Assembly: GCA_028565635.1 (NCBI GenBank)
Contig: JAOXYB010026991.1
Location: 1-15,616 of the forward strand
Length of the DNA stretch: 15,616 bases
Origin: Phoronis ovalis
Taxonomy: Eukaryota; Phoronida; Phoronidae
Direction of reading: 5' to 3'
In this document: positions 1-8,779 of the stretch, in pieces
Position numbering within the stretch: the stretch's first letter is position 1
Layout: each line of letters begins with the position of its first letter
Position numbers and translations under genes: made by a program
Notes under the pieces: generated by a model
What the model saw: the letters and a program-made list of their open reading frames with translations, nothing else
What the model was told of the DNA's origin: nothing
The model's database searches: none

Positions 1-384
1 ATACAAAGATGGCTTTACAACTACAGAAACTATATCATATGATGGGCATCTGTCTGCACCCGCAGACCTCTTGTTTATTTAAAGTACCTGGGGCTAAACC
101 AATGATACATACATACATACATGGTAAATATAGGGAAGCCTATAGTTAGTTACCATATGTTCATAGTGACTTTTGTTGGACACTGCTCCATAGGCTGTTG
201 ACATTGTCAAGTTGGAGAACATTTCACTGTGGCAGAAATTATATTTAAACAAGTGAAAAATGTATCATAGTTGTGATTTCTTCATGATTGATGATTAGCA
301 TGACTGATTATAAAAACAGCCCTTTCAAGGAGATCATAATTTGAATGTGATTGCTGCTATAGCCTTTAAAACTGCTTATTGTAG
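1..384. other. Upstream ADCK2 intron (partial) with short ATAC microsatellite
   Basis: No convincing exon is seen before 385. The segment is AT-rich, with an (ATAC)4 run near 105-121. It ends at the splice acceptor gtag at 381-384. I read it as the 3' part of an ADCK2 intron. Confidence 0.6.
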
Positions 385-513
385 GTTGATCTGAAAAAGG
401 AAGCTGATAACTTGGAGACTTTTTTTGTCAATTTTGAAGACAACCCCAATATTCGATTTGCACGTCCTGTTCGTCCATATGTAAAGAGAGATGTGCTTGT
501 AGAAACTTGGGAG
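385..513 (+). CDS. ADCK2: ADCK2 exon a (43 codons)
   Basis: The acceptor is ...ttattgtag before 385 and the donor is gtaact from 514. The translation begins VDLKKEADNLETFF and ends VLVETWE, with no stop. The residues PVRPYVKRDVLVETWE are the ABC1-family segment just before the catalytic loop. Both splice junctions are phase 0. The upstream exon lies outside the window. Confidence 0.9.
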
Positions 514-3500
514 GTAACTGAATTTTAACTCATCGTAAGAAAGGCATAATGTACAGAATATTGTACCAGAATTCCGTAGTGATTGTTTCCTCACATATGA
601 TGTCAATTACACAAAATACAATTTTAGATACTAGTAAATTGGTTAATGTTACCTAGTTTTTTAATATCTTAGTGACTCAATATCTTTGTAGGACGCGGAT
701 CATATCTCAAATTTTATCATGGAAAATACTGGTGACAATGACAGACAAAATTTGGACACAGTAAGAGTAAAGCTTGCTTCCTACGGAATTGATGCCCTAC
801 TGCAGATGATATTTCATGATAATTTTGTACACGGCGATCTTCATCCAGGCAACCTAATGGTACAGAATGCAGAACATTACAAACCAGAGGTCAGTTTTGA
901 TACATATCCTGTCAGATTTAACCAACAAGGCAGTAATCTTTAATACTACAATATGTAAAGTGACATCACCTGTAAGTAATTATAATGATTAGTAGATTAT
1001 TGCTGTGACTCATTGTTTACATTATGATACCAGTCTGTACAAACTCACTGGAGCAGAGTTACTGTTTATTGGGACAATTCAAAAATAGCACTTCTGTTAT
1101 TTCGAACTCAAGATCTCAATTCCAAATTCCAAATGTGTCTGAAGTTATTGGATTTGACGAAACACCATATTAGAATTGTCCCAGCAAATAGCCGCAGTAC
1201 TACACAGAGTTTGTACTGTTATAATGAATGTTTTTGATCTAAAACTTTATTTTTGGTTCGAAACTTTGAAAAATCAGCTATATAATTTGTGCAGAGCTTT
1301 GCTATTTCTGCTGCAGAATTTATTGTTTCTGTCACGGAATAAGAAAAAACTGTTGCAGAATCTGACGGTTTTCCTGCAGAATTCAGCAGGGACCAACATG
1401 CAATCACTTGTTGAATAATATTTATAGATTTTGGTTTTGTTTACTATACAGGATGAGACTAAATTAAGCATTGTAGATTTGATGGACACTGTTGTTGTTA
1501 ATGTTAAGCCAACTGATACACCTCTCCGACTTGTCTTTGTTGATGTTGGGATTTCTCTTTCGCTGGGGGAAGAAGATCGCAAGAATTTCAAGAAAGTTTT
1601 CACATCTGTTGTTGTTGGTGATGTAGGTGTCTCATTATTACGATTTGTATGCTTTCTTAGGTTTATGTCTTTGATATGGGAGTCAAAGCCTTGTAGCACT
1701 TTCATACTATCATTAATAATTTCGATCATGAGTCAAATGCATCAGATACATGTACTTTATCTTCAGATTTCTGAATACTTGAGAGGATTAGAAAAACTAG
1801 TACAAGTGCTAGTAGAAATTGCATATAAAATAATGTTTAATCTATGCAAAACATTTTGTTGCAACTTAAAAGCTTTAATTCTAGTAATGTTTTCCTTGTG
1901 AATTAGATGGTTAAAGAAGAAGCACAAAGTCTAAAAGTATTGTAACATCTTACAAGCTACCAAGCTAGTAAAAAAAACTTGTGGCTAATCCTAACTAATC
2001 TCCAATTTTACACCTTACCAGTGCCATTATAAAATGCAGTTAATTTGCAATATATTATCTGTATTAATTCACTCACAAATTTAATCAATCACGCCTAGTG
2101 CTAATTTCAATTTAACTAGATTTTCTTCTTAAGAACTCAGCAAACATTTACTAGTAATGTTAATCAAAGTTTCATTGAAATCAGTCCAGTATTTTTCAAG
2201 TTATCAAGGATATGTTTTCAGCCATTGAGATTCCAAGATGTCCATCAGCTTCTTTACTTCAAATGTTCATCTCCAGAACTTTAATAGCAAACATTTTGTA
2301 TCAGTCCAGTACTTTCCGAGTTATCAAAGAATATGTTTTGTGACTGAGTGAGTGAATAGAGCCAATGCGAGATTAATACTGTGTTCCCACTTTGTTGTTG
2401 GAGCCGCAATTAGAAATGACCTATTGGCAAATATGGAAATCAATGTCTTTTTGAAGTAAGCTTGTGAAGCTACATAGTATTTGTATTGTTCAAGTTGAAG
2501 GAAACAAATATTCTAATTTTAGGGTGAAAGGGTAGCTGATTTGATGTTAAAACATAGCAAGCATAATGAATGCAAAAATGTGGACAAATTCAGAGAAGAT
2601 ATGGCATTACTAGTGAATGAAGCACGACAGGTATCTTTGCAGCTTGGAAAAGTAAGTATTTAACATATTACAATTATTATAGTATATCCCACTTTCCCAT
2701 GCTGCCCTGAAATTTGTATACTATTTTTAATGTTTCAGTGGAAGAAAGAGTGAAACATATTTTATCAGCGTAAGTGATATAATACCTAACAAGATTTATA
2801 ATTTTGTAATAAGGTGTTTTTTAGGAATTAGTTTTTGCAAATCACCATTATTATTATTATCCATTGGTGCCAGTAATCATTTGACAGTAGGATCACACTG
2901 CTCATTTGAATGCTACCCTTAATTATCTCCTTAGGGATTGACTAAAATTGTGATAATTATGTACTGATCCTTTCAAATATTAATGATGTACATAAAAATT
3001 GAATTGGAACCTCCACACACATCCATTGTGTGGTTCAATGCTACATGTAAGGATATTTGGTTTTGTTACTTACGGTTGATAACTGCTGAAGTCAAATTGT
3101 GAGCTACAATAGGCTATAGGGAATTTATAATGGGAAATTGCAAATCAGGAACTTTTCTAAAAAAAATAGCACATAAAAATTCTGAAATGTGAAATTTTGT
3201 TAGGTATTATATCAATCGCGCTGGTAAAAAAATGTTCACACATTTTCAGGGTGACACAGGATAGCATGGTATACTAAAGTTTTATCTCCCTAAATTTAAC
3301 TTGATATGCTGAGGAGTGTCATTGCACTATGTATAAATAGTGCTTACTGGTTGCCATCATGGCTTCCCCGGTCAAGTAAACAAGCAACACATGCTACATA
3401 GTAGCATAGTCCTTGCCCCCCAAAATTATTGATCCTCAGAAATACAATATATAAAAAACCCCCGAAAAAACGTCCGGCAGGATTATAATTTTTTCATTCA

Positions 3501-4764
3501 TCTACATTTTTATGTCAAGCAAACACAGATGAAGTTATTGTTTTAATGACAATTCATGGCCTTTAAATATGTTCTAAGTCCAATGTCACGTGAGATTGTA
3601 TATTTTAGTATAGATGATTGACAGGGGTTTCCTCCCAGGGTTTCCTTAGGCAGAACCACTTGTTCTGGGCCTTGTTGTATCCCTGGTATTATTACGGATA
3701 TGTCATCAAAGGCGGCATAACATTTTTAATCCAATACTAATATCACATATCACACTTAATATCAATTAATTCTAAATAAATAGCTCAACAAATGCAGCAG
3801 GAAACAAATTCCCTGGGACATTTTCAAGCTGTGAGAGAACCACGTCACTCCACGTTTCAGGTTGAACACCATGAGTACGACGGAAACTTTCAATAATATT
3901 GAAAACATAATATTTTAGTTATCGAGGCGGTGATTGAAACTGTTTAAAATACAAGAGTAAGCAATATTTCGGACAATATGCGTTTATTACATACAAGAAA
4001 ATATCCAAACACATACGCCTTAGTTTGGGCTTATAGTTATAAATAACTGTGATCGTAACTATTTTTCTTCCATAACACGGCCAAACTTTGAACAGTAATT
4101 GTGAATCACAAATGGCAGCATTATCCATTCTGTCAGAGTGACAAATTATTGGCCCACTATTTAGAGACTAAAACGAACTGTCTCGTTTTGTAAATCCCGT
4201 CATTGGTCCATCTTACACTTCTGTTTGTGTCTTTTCTAAAGATCAATTATGATTGGCTGTTTCTGGCCCAGGGCCTGAGCTACTTTTCAGGTCAAATACA
4301 TGACTTTCATATATAGTAAGCCAAGGGTAAATATAGAAACGTATGTGAGAATACTCACTTGGCATTGCAAAGATAGGTACAACGAAAAAATTTTAAATGA
4401 TGATATATAGTTGGGTTACAAATTCAAGCCGTATTTTCGCCCTCTTAATTACTGGTAATGTTTACTTTACCAAACTCTTGATTGAAATGTTAACAATTCA
4501 TTGTGAGGGTGAATATTAGAGGTCTGCTTATTGGCACCTAGCTTTCTTTTACTACTACAAGTTATTGTTATTTTGCAGTTTCAAGTTCAGGAATTACTGG
4601 GCAAGGTATTTCGTCTTCTAACACAACATAAAGTAAAAATGGAGAGCAATTTTGCCTCAGTTATCATAGCAATTATGATACTCGAAGGACTCGGGAGATC
4701 CTTAGATCCTGAACTGGATATATTAGAAAGAGCAAAACCTATATTGCTCGGTGGATATCAATGA
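385..4764 (+). CDS. ADCK2: ADCK2-like atypical kinase (ABC1/UbiB family), C-terminal 270 residues in five exons
   Basis: This is a member of the ABC1/UbiB/COQ8 protein-kinase-like family. The animal ADCK2 branch is mitochondrial and is linked to coenzyme Q and lipid metabolism. Joining exons 385-513, 692-889, 1452-1622, 2523-2651 and 4579-4764 gives one continuous frame of 270 residues ending in TGA. Visible landmarks are RPVRPYVKRDVLVETWE (residues 27-43), the catalytic-loop signature HGDLHPGN (residues 90-97, bases 830-853), the metal-binding DVG (residues 140-142, bases 1542-1550), and a highly conserved C-terminus containing KVKMESNFAS and LEGLGRSLDPELDIL. From memory these match human ADCK2 closely, including the order of all blocks. 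Human ADCK2 has about 626 residues, so roughly the first 350, including the KxGQ motif, lie upstream of the window. All four introns are phase 0. Identity as ADCK2 rather than ADCK1/5 or COQ8 rests on HxDLHPGN and the C-terminal block, and I am confident in it. Confidence 0.93.
692..889 (+). CDS. ADCK2: ADCK2 exon b (66 codons), catalytic loop
   Basis: The acceptor is ctttgtag before 692 and the donor is gtcagt from 890. It encodes DADHISNFIMENTG..., then LASYGIDALLQMIFHDNFVHGDLHPGNLMVQ in family order. HGD at 830-838 contains the predicted catalytic aspartate, and N at 851-853 is the metal-binding asparagine. Most family members I recall have Ala at the second position of this motif (HAD); here it is Gly. 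Junctions are phase 0. Confidence 0.93.
1019..1232. repeat. Short foldback (MITE-like) element in ADCK2 intron b-c
   Basis: An imperfect inverted repeat of about 60-bp arms lies inside the 562-bp intron 890-1451. Perfect anchors are gtacaaactc at 1037-1046 pairing with gagtttgtac at 1207-1216, and gggacaattc at 1071-1080 pairing with gaattgtccc at 1173-1182. The pairing continues weakly outward (cattat/ataatg) and inward. The size and shape fit a non-autonomous DNA transposon remnant. No clear target-site duplication was identified. Confidence 0.75.
1452..1622 (+). CDS. ADCK2: ADCK2 exon c (57 codons), DxG motif
   Basis: The acceptor is ctatacag before 1452. The frame runs DETKLSIVDLMDTVVV..., then PLRLVFVDVGISLSL and FKKVFTSVVVGD. 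The donor gtaggt at 1623 was chosen because the next exon opens with GERVAD in frame. The join VVVGD+GERVADL aligns gap-free with the human protein (VVMGQGQRVAEL). The open frame continues past the donor to 1901, but that extension is intronic and loses family similarity. Confidence 0.9.
2125..2350 (+). repeat. Two diverged direct repeats in ADCK2 intron c-d
   Basis: A block at about 2125-2228 recurs at about 2272-2350. The best-matching parts are tcagtccagt followed by a .tttc.agttatcaa core at 2181-2207 and 2301-2327, exactly 120 nt apart. Each is followed by a shared atatgtttt. Upstream in each copy is agcaaacattt (2139-2149 and 2286-2296). The first copy has an extra insertion between these parts. 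The 'tccagta.tttc.agttatc' motif resembles a tail found in many invertebrate dispersed repeats, which is from memory and unverified. Confidence 0.65.
2523..2651 (+). CDS. ADCK2: ADCK2 exon d (43 codons)
   Basis: The acceptor is taattttag before 2523 and the donor is a strong gtaagt from 2652. It encodes GERVADLMLKHSKHNEC..., FREDMALLVNEARQ and ends LQLGK. Only frame 0 is open, because the other two meet TGA or TAG within a few codons. It is too short to stand out as an ORF, but the family pattern (RVAxL, MAxLVxxAR) is clear. Confidence 0.88.
2738..3252. repeat. Long foldback element in ADCK2 intron d-e
   Basis: The perfect 17-bp anchor gatataatacctaacaa at 2776-2792 pairs with its reverse complement at 3197-3213. 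Flanking sequence also pairs: ttttatcagcg at 2760-2770 with cgcgctggtaaaa near 3218-3230, and gagtgaaacat with atgttcacac further out. Inward, gtgttttttagga near 2815-2827 resembles the complement of sequence near 3145-3175. A small hairpin, ccacaca at 3013-3019 with tgtgtgg at 3027-3033, sits at the centre. The outer arms are solid; full-length pairing in the middle is weaker. It looks like a MITE-type insertion about 500 bp long. Confidence 0.72.
3324..3407. repeat. Two short perfect hairpins in ADCK2 intron d-e
   Basis: GCACTAT-6 nt-ATAGTGC lies at 3324-3343 and ATGCTAC-ATA-GTAGCAT at 3391-3407. The first shares the cactatgta..atagtg core with the hairpins at 15411-15425 and 15478-15492. 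They sit beside the coding-like antisense frames and may be part of the same decayed insertion. Confidence 0.5.
3344..4128 (-). pseudogene. Coding-like antisense frames of unknown origin inside an ADCK2 intron
   Basis: Minus-strand reading gives several open stretches with protein-like composition. An ATG frame at 4128-3919 begins MDNAAICDSQLLFKVWPC. It is followed, in the same frame after one TAA, by 3918-3772 containing SFRRTHGVQPETWSDVVLSQ and PGNLFPAAFVELF. In another frame, 3725-3543 contains GPEQVVLPKETLGGNPCQSS. A third stretch, 3493-3344, contains INNFGGQGLCYYVACVACLL. The frame changes and in-frame stop suggest a decayed transposable element or retrocopy. Short spliced exons of a nested gene are an alternative. 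I recognise no domain, and chance cannot be excluded. Confidence 0.3.
4148..4256 (-). promoter_or_regulatory. Three CCAAT boxes upstream of the antisense ATG
   Basis: On the minus strand, CCAAT occurs at 4148-4152, 4202-4206 and 4252-4256, about 50 nt apart. They lie just upstream of the minus-strand ATG at 4128. The spacing and orientation would suit a promoter for the antisense reading described above. Three pentamers in AT-rich DNA may also be chance. Confidence 0.25.
4579..4764 (+). CDS. ADCK2: ADCK2 terminal coding exon (61 codons plus TGA)
   Basis: The acceptor is attttgcag before 4579. It encodes FQVQELLGKVFRLLTQHKVKMES, then ASVIIAIMILEGLGRSLDP and ends ILLGGYQ before TGA at 4762-4764. 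This is the most conserved C-terminal block of ADCK2. The protein ends a few residues earlier than the human one as I recall it. An in-frame ATG at 4531 lies in the intron and is not used. Confidence 0.93.
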   Translation, partial: FQVQELLGKVFRLLTQHKVKMESNFASVIIAIMILEGLGRSLDPELDILERAKPILLGGYQ

Positions 4765-5264
4765 TTTATTGATGGGAACAGTTTCATTAGGATAATATTC
4801 TATTCAGAAATTGTAAAGACCTTGACTAAAGCAGTTTTAACAAAAAATTTATATCGAGAAAAAAAACAATCTTGTTATTTTGTATGAATATAGATTATTA
4901 TTTCTGTATGTATGTATGGATAAGGAATTAAGAAGAATCAATTGATAATTCTGCAATGTTAAAACTAGTTTCCATGTAAAATGTAATTGCCACATTGGAA
5001 GTGATTCAATTTTGAAAGTCCAGGAAATAAATATTTTTTGAAGGAACTTACTTCAAATATGATTTTGTACCCCTATGATTTTTGTTTGACAACTAAGAGA
5101 AGAAACATTTTAGGTGCCAGATGCTATTATTTTTTTTTATAACTTTCTTTTCTTGAATGATTTGTATAAACGTATAAGCTACTGTCCTAAAAGTTCTGTC
5201 CACTGTTGCTTGCATTTTTACCTGTCTGACTATAACAGTGAAAGGCCCTGTTTATTATAATAAA
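4765..5264 (+). other. ADCK2 3' UTR with candidate poly(A) signals
   Basis: AT-rich sequence follows the ADCK2 stop codon. AATAAA hexamers occur at 5026-5031 (262 nt after the stop) and 5259-5264. The first is followed by T/G-rich sequence and is the likelier cleavage region. No coding frame is seen here. Confidence 0.5.
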
Positions 5265-5890
5265 TTTGTGAAACCGAGTTTAGTAAAAATAGCATAAAGT
5301 AATGCATCGTTGGGGTGGATGGATAATGTTCATTGATTGATATTTTGGAAGTTTGTATGGAGGGTAGCTTTCTCATACAGTACCGTAAATGTATGTTGTA
5401 GTTTTATTAAGCCATTTTGTTATGTGTTAGTAGAACCATTATCAATCAACTGAATTTTTTCCAAACTGCAGTTCTTATTTGCATATTTTTATGTGCTGTC
5501 TTAATGTATTTTGCATATTTTTTTAATTTTTGTTAATTTTTTTAAAAGAATGAACTATGTATAATATCAATAATGATATTAAATTAATCAATGTATGTGC
5601 CACTACCATACTTTTGTGTAATCCACTTTAACTTTGATTAAAATACATGTTACATGAAACAGCTGGGTTTATATTTTTCTTTGAAGTATCAGCGTCATCA
5701 GTTGAATACCTGGTCCAATACAGAGGGTAGTAAGTTTCAAGATCATATTGATGAATCTAGCTGACTTGTCATTGATAGAATCATAGAATATGAAAAGAGT
5801 ATCATCACTGGTTCATCAGTATTACTGAAGAGTGGCTAATAAAGATTGGAACTGCAGACTGTTTATTAGCAAAGAGCATTCGTTGAAGTA
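5265..5890. other. Intergenic gap between convergent ADCK2 and Rab9
   Basis: AT-rich sequence with T-runs near 5516-5545 and no coding frame of interest. It separates the tail-to-tail 3' ends of ADCK2 (plus) and Rab9 (minus). I see nothing else here. Confidence 0.5.
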
Positions 5891-5894
5891 ATAA

Positions 5895-7130
5895 TTTATT
5901 CAGATTGCATCATTAATAACAAAATACATCATTCAGATATCCTCACCATAACAAAATATAACGTTGAGTACTATGCTTCATACATAATCATATATCATTT
6001 TATCCGTATTAACATAAAACCTAGTGTGCTTCCACAAACATTAATAATAAAACAATTAAGAAAATGTAAGATGCAATCAGAACACAGATTGCAAGGGTCA
6101 AGCTGCAGGCAATGGCATTCGTCCAAACTACAGTGATGGAATTCGTATGGAAGTCACAAAGCAACTCACTAAAACAGAATACGATTCTTGTACATCTACA
6201 TCAGCAAGTGAAATTTTGAGAATATCAAATTTTGTTTGGTTAATACATTTGACATGCTAAACAGTATAATATGGACAAATATCAAACATGCCTCTTTTGT
6301 AATAGGTGGATCTTTGATGTCTTTACTTATTTCAAACAAGTCTCGTCTGTTGTGACAATTCATTTTGGGAAAATCTCTTTTTCAATCCAGTACTTTCCGA
6401 AGTACAACCATCAGGTAAGTAACCACATTCAAAATATGCAGATTTTAAATATAAGAAACATATCTCAAAGATTAGTACAAAAACCAATCTATGGAGTTGC
6501 TTCCGAACTATTCTAAAAGAGCTGGTCCAGTCAGAAGAATCTTTTGCGGATCCATTAAATCAGTGATTGAATATGCCAGCCCTGCTTGGTCCCCATATAT
6601 CATAAACACATTATTTTCTTGATCTAAATTAGAATGTTGTGAAGACAAATTACAAACAAACCTTTAAGGATCAGATTCATTAAAGTAGTTGTAGTTTTTT
6701 AACAAATAAATTTAACCACCAATAGTAAACTCCATCACCAAGTGAAATATTCCCCCACAGAATATATAGAGAAGAAAAACCATCCCCTATACTGCTGACT
6801 GGTAAATTTATACATTCAATTCTATCATTCTGTTTTGCATCTGTAACTTTCAGTACTAAAAATAATCAGAATGTCTGCTACTGTCTATTAGTAATGCGAT
6901 TCAATTGTAATTCAACCAATTGGCTGCAAACATTGAAATAAATTATTATTATTATTACTAATGTATCTGACAAGTTGAACATAACATTAAAAGGATTTGG
7001 AATCCCTTCAGTACAGTCCAAAACAGCTTAGGTAACACAGTTTCTAAAAGACTATCTTTTAATTCAGGGTTTTGTAACTTATCTTGTAATTCATCCATGA
7101 CAAAATGATAACATCTCCTGAAAATATTAC
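5895..7130 (-). other. Probable Rab9 3' UTR with candidate poly(A) signals
   Basis: This non-coding sequence lies downstream of the Rab9 stop on the minus strand. A minus-strand AATAAA is at 5900-5895, giving a 3' UTR of about 1.2 kb. A weaker ATTAAA at 7063-7058, only about 70 nt after the stop, could give a short isoform. A plus-strand open frame at 6271-6516 shows no family features and is taken as chance. A stretch near 6385-6407 resembles the repeat core at 2301-2324. Confidence 0.4.
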
Positions 7131-7568
7131 TTAATTACAACATGAAGAATTTGTTGTTCTTTGCCTTGAGCTTAAATCTATAGCACTTCCCATGTCTTCC
7201 TTTGCATCCAGTTTTTCTTCTAATTCAACCAACCGCTTAACAGCAGCTTTAAAAGCTATTTCTACATTTGTGGAATCTTTAGCACTTGTTTCATAATATG
7301 GTAAGTTATTGTTAGAACGACACCATTCCTGTGCCAAAGTTGAATTTACAGCTCTGTTTTCAATATCCACTTTATTACCAAGAACAACAAAGGGAAAATT
7401 GTCTGAATCTTGTATATCAGCGTAATATAAAAATTCCTTAATCCACATACTTAAATTATGAAAACTTTGCAAATCATCGACACCAAAAGTTAGCAGACAA
7501 CAGTCAGCCCCTCGATAAAAGGGTGTACGTAAACTTTTAAATCTCTCTTGACCAGCAGTATCCCATAC
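7131..7568 (-). CDS. RAB9: Rab9 coding exon 2 (switch II to prenylation tail)
   Basis: The acceptor cttttag lies at 7569 and above, and the exon begins GTATGGGATACT (VWDT). It encodes VWDTAGQERFKSLRTPFYRG, then CCLLTFGVDD, NKVD, ETSAK and the hypervariable tail ending SSCCN with TAA at 7133-7131. The intron between the two coding exons is 239 bp. The first 32 codons lie upstream of any ATG in this exon and are supported by family similarity and the splice site. Confidence 0.94.
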   Translation of the reverse strand, partial: VWDTAGQERFKSLRTPFYRGADCCLLTFGVDDLQSFHNLSMWIKEFLYYADIQDSDNFPFVVLGNKVDIENRAVNSTLAQEWCRSNNNLPYYETSAKDSTNVEIAFKAAVKRLVELEEKLDAKEDMGSAIDLSSRQRTTNSSCCN

Positions 7569-8005
7569 CTAAAAGAGAAGGTCCATCATACAGTATTACA
7601 TAAATTCATCACTGAAAGCAAATTTTGGGAAAATGTAGTACCTGTTAGCAACCTACAGGTTATAGAAAAAAATGTACTTCATTTTGTACCATATGAAACA
7701 GATGAGTTTCACAATCTGCCAGTGTTCTCACTTATTTACAATCAGTTACTCCTTGTAAACCTCACACTGCATATTTAACACTGAATGTGTGCTTTTCACT
7801 TTATTACCTGTAATGTAAAGTCTTGATTGTCCACATTTACGTCTTTTGTTAGGAATTCTACTCCAATTGTGTGAAATGATTGAGCATCAAATTTATTGCT
7901 AACAAAACGGTTCATTAATGAACTTTTTCCAACTCCTCCGTCACCCAATAAAACTACTTTAAGTAGCTTAGATTTCCCTGTTGTCATTCTTTTATTTTTC
8001 TCCAT
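7131..8005 (-). CDS. RAB9: Rab9 small GTPase, complete
   Basis: Rab9 is a prenylated GTPase of late endosomes that serves transport to the trans-Golgi network and mannose-6-phosphate receptor recycling. Two coding exons, 8005-7808 and 7568-7131, join in phase 0. Starting at the internal ATG (7987) gives 205 residues against 201 in human RAB9A, beginning MTTGKSKLLKVVLLGDGG. All G-boxes are present: GDGGVGKS (15-22), switch I around FHTIGVEF (38-45) with T40, WDTAGQE (62-68) with the catalytic Q67, NKVD (125-128) and ETSAK (153-157). The C-terminus ...TNSSCCN carries a double-cysteine prenylation site, one residue beyond the human -CC end. An upstream in-frame ATG at 8005 would add MEKNKR. I favour 7987 because it has A at -3 and matches the family N-terminus. 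RAB9A versus RAB9B cannot be told apart, and an invertebrate single copy is likely. Confidence 0.95.
7808..8005 (-). CDS. RAB9: Rab9 coding exon 1 (P-loop, switch I)
   Basis: The exon is read from 8005 or 7987 down to 7808 and ends DFTLQ before the donor gtaata (7807-7802). It carries the P-loop and switch I. An in-frame TAG lies immediately 5' of the 8005 ATG and is also the AG of a plausible acceptor (ctgtttaggtttag), so the coding exon probably begins exactly at that ATG after a spliced 5' UTR. Confidence 0.92.
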
Positions 8006-8779
8006 CTAAACCTAAACAGCGAACAAGTGAAATTAACAGCTATGACACAATACTGGGCACAATTCTCTTTACTCGTGCTTGCTTATTTTGTATATATACA
8101 TTCAAGACACGCAAAGGATATCAAACTTTTCCTTTATCTCATCAGTATGAAAATCTTGAGGAAATCATATTAGTAATTACTTAAAAAAAACACATCAAAC
8201 ATGCACAGCATTTATTTTTAATACTTCAAAATCTGTACAACAGGTAATAAATCAAATATCTACAAAAAAAGGTCATATGATTTTTAATCATGGATTATTT
8301 AATTAGTTCAATTTTAATATGATCCATCTAAATTCCAGCGGTTTATTAAAAATGAATAATGTCACATACTTAAACACACCTCAAAACAAAAATTGGGATG
8401 ATTTCAAATAAGTATGTACAAATATTGCACTACAAAATCGCCACTACAAAAGTCAATGGCAGTAATCTCACCAATCCTTTAGCTTTACAGTCTTTTCACA
8501 GAACTTCAGAAGTTGAATAATGAGAAGAGCGAGTTCTACACACTTAGGTTCTCCTCAGAAATGCAATTTTAACATCACAGCATTGTGGAGCTATGTATCC
8601 AAGCTATGCAAAAAAGATCAAGAACGTAGAGCAGGCTTTTCTACGGTTTCTATACAAGCCGGTTCTTAATTTCTGTATGAAGGCTCTTTTTTAAGCCACT
8701 TTATATAGCGATTATAGCAATATAGGCCTAGGGTGAACACACTCACTTTCGAATTGCGGTTTACTTAAACGTGACTTAC
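8006..8779 (-). other. Rab9 5' intron (predicted)
   Basis: AT-rich with no coding signal. It contains a small palindrome, ATGATT-TTT-AATCAT, at 8277-8291. It is bounded by a GTAAGT donor and a tttag acceptor on the minus strand. Confidence 0.45.

Noticed and set aside
1274-1729. 151-codon minus-strand open frame opposite ADCK2 exon c
   Set aside because: It is the antisense shadow of a real exon plus intron and shows no family features.
1431-1901. 156-codon open frame reading through the ADCK2 exon c donor
   Set aside because: Only 1452-1622 matches the ADCK2 family. The rest is an intronic extension after the gtaggt donor, and the next exon continues the family alignment exactly.
3331-3375. 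TATAAATA followed by gccatcATGG, a promoter and perfect start context on the plus strand
   Set aside because: The frame stops after six codons (MASPVK), and it lies within an ADCK2 intron in repeat-like sequence.
7548-7778. 76-codon plus-strand frame across the Rab9 intron
   Set aside because: It overlaps Rab9 exon 2 and the 239-bp intron in antisense and has no similarity I recognise.
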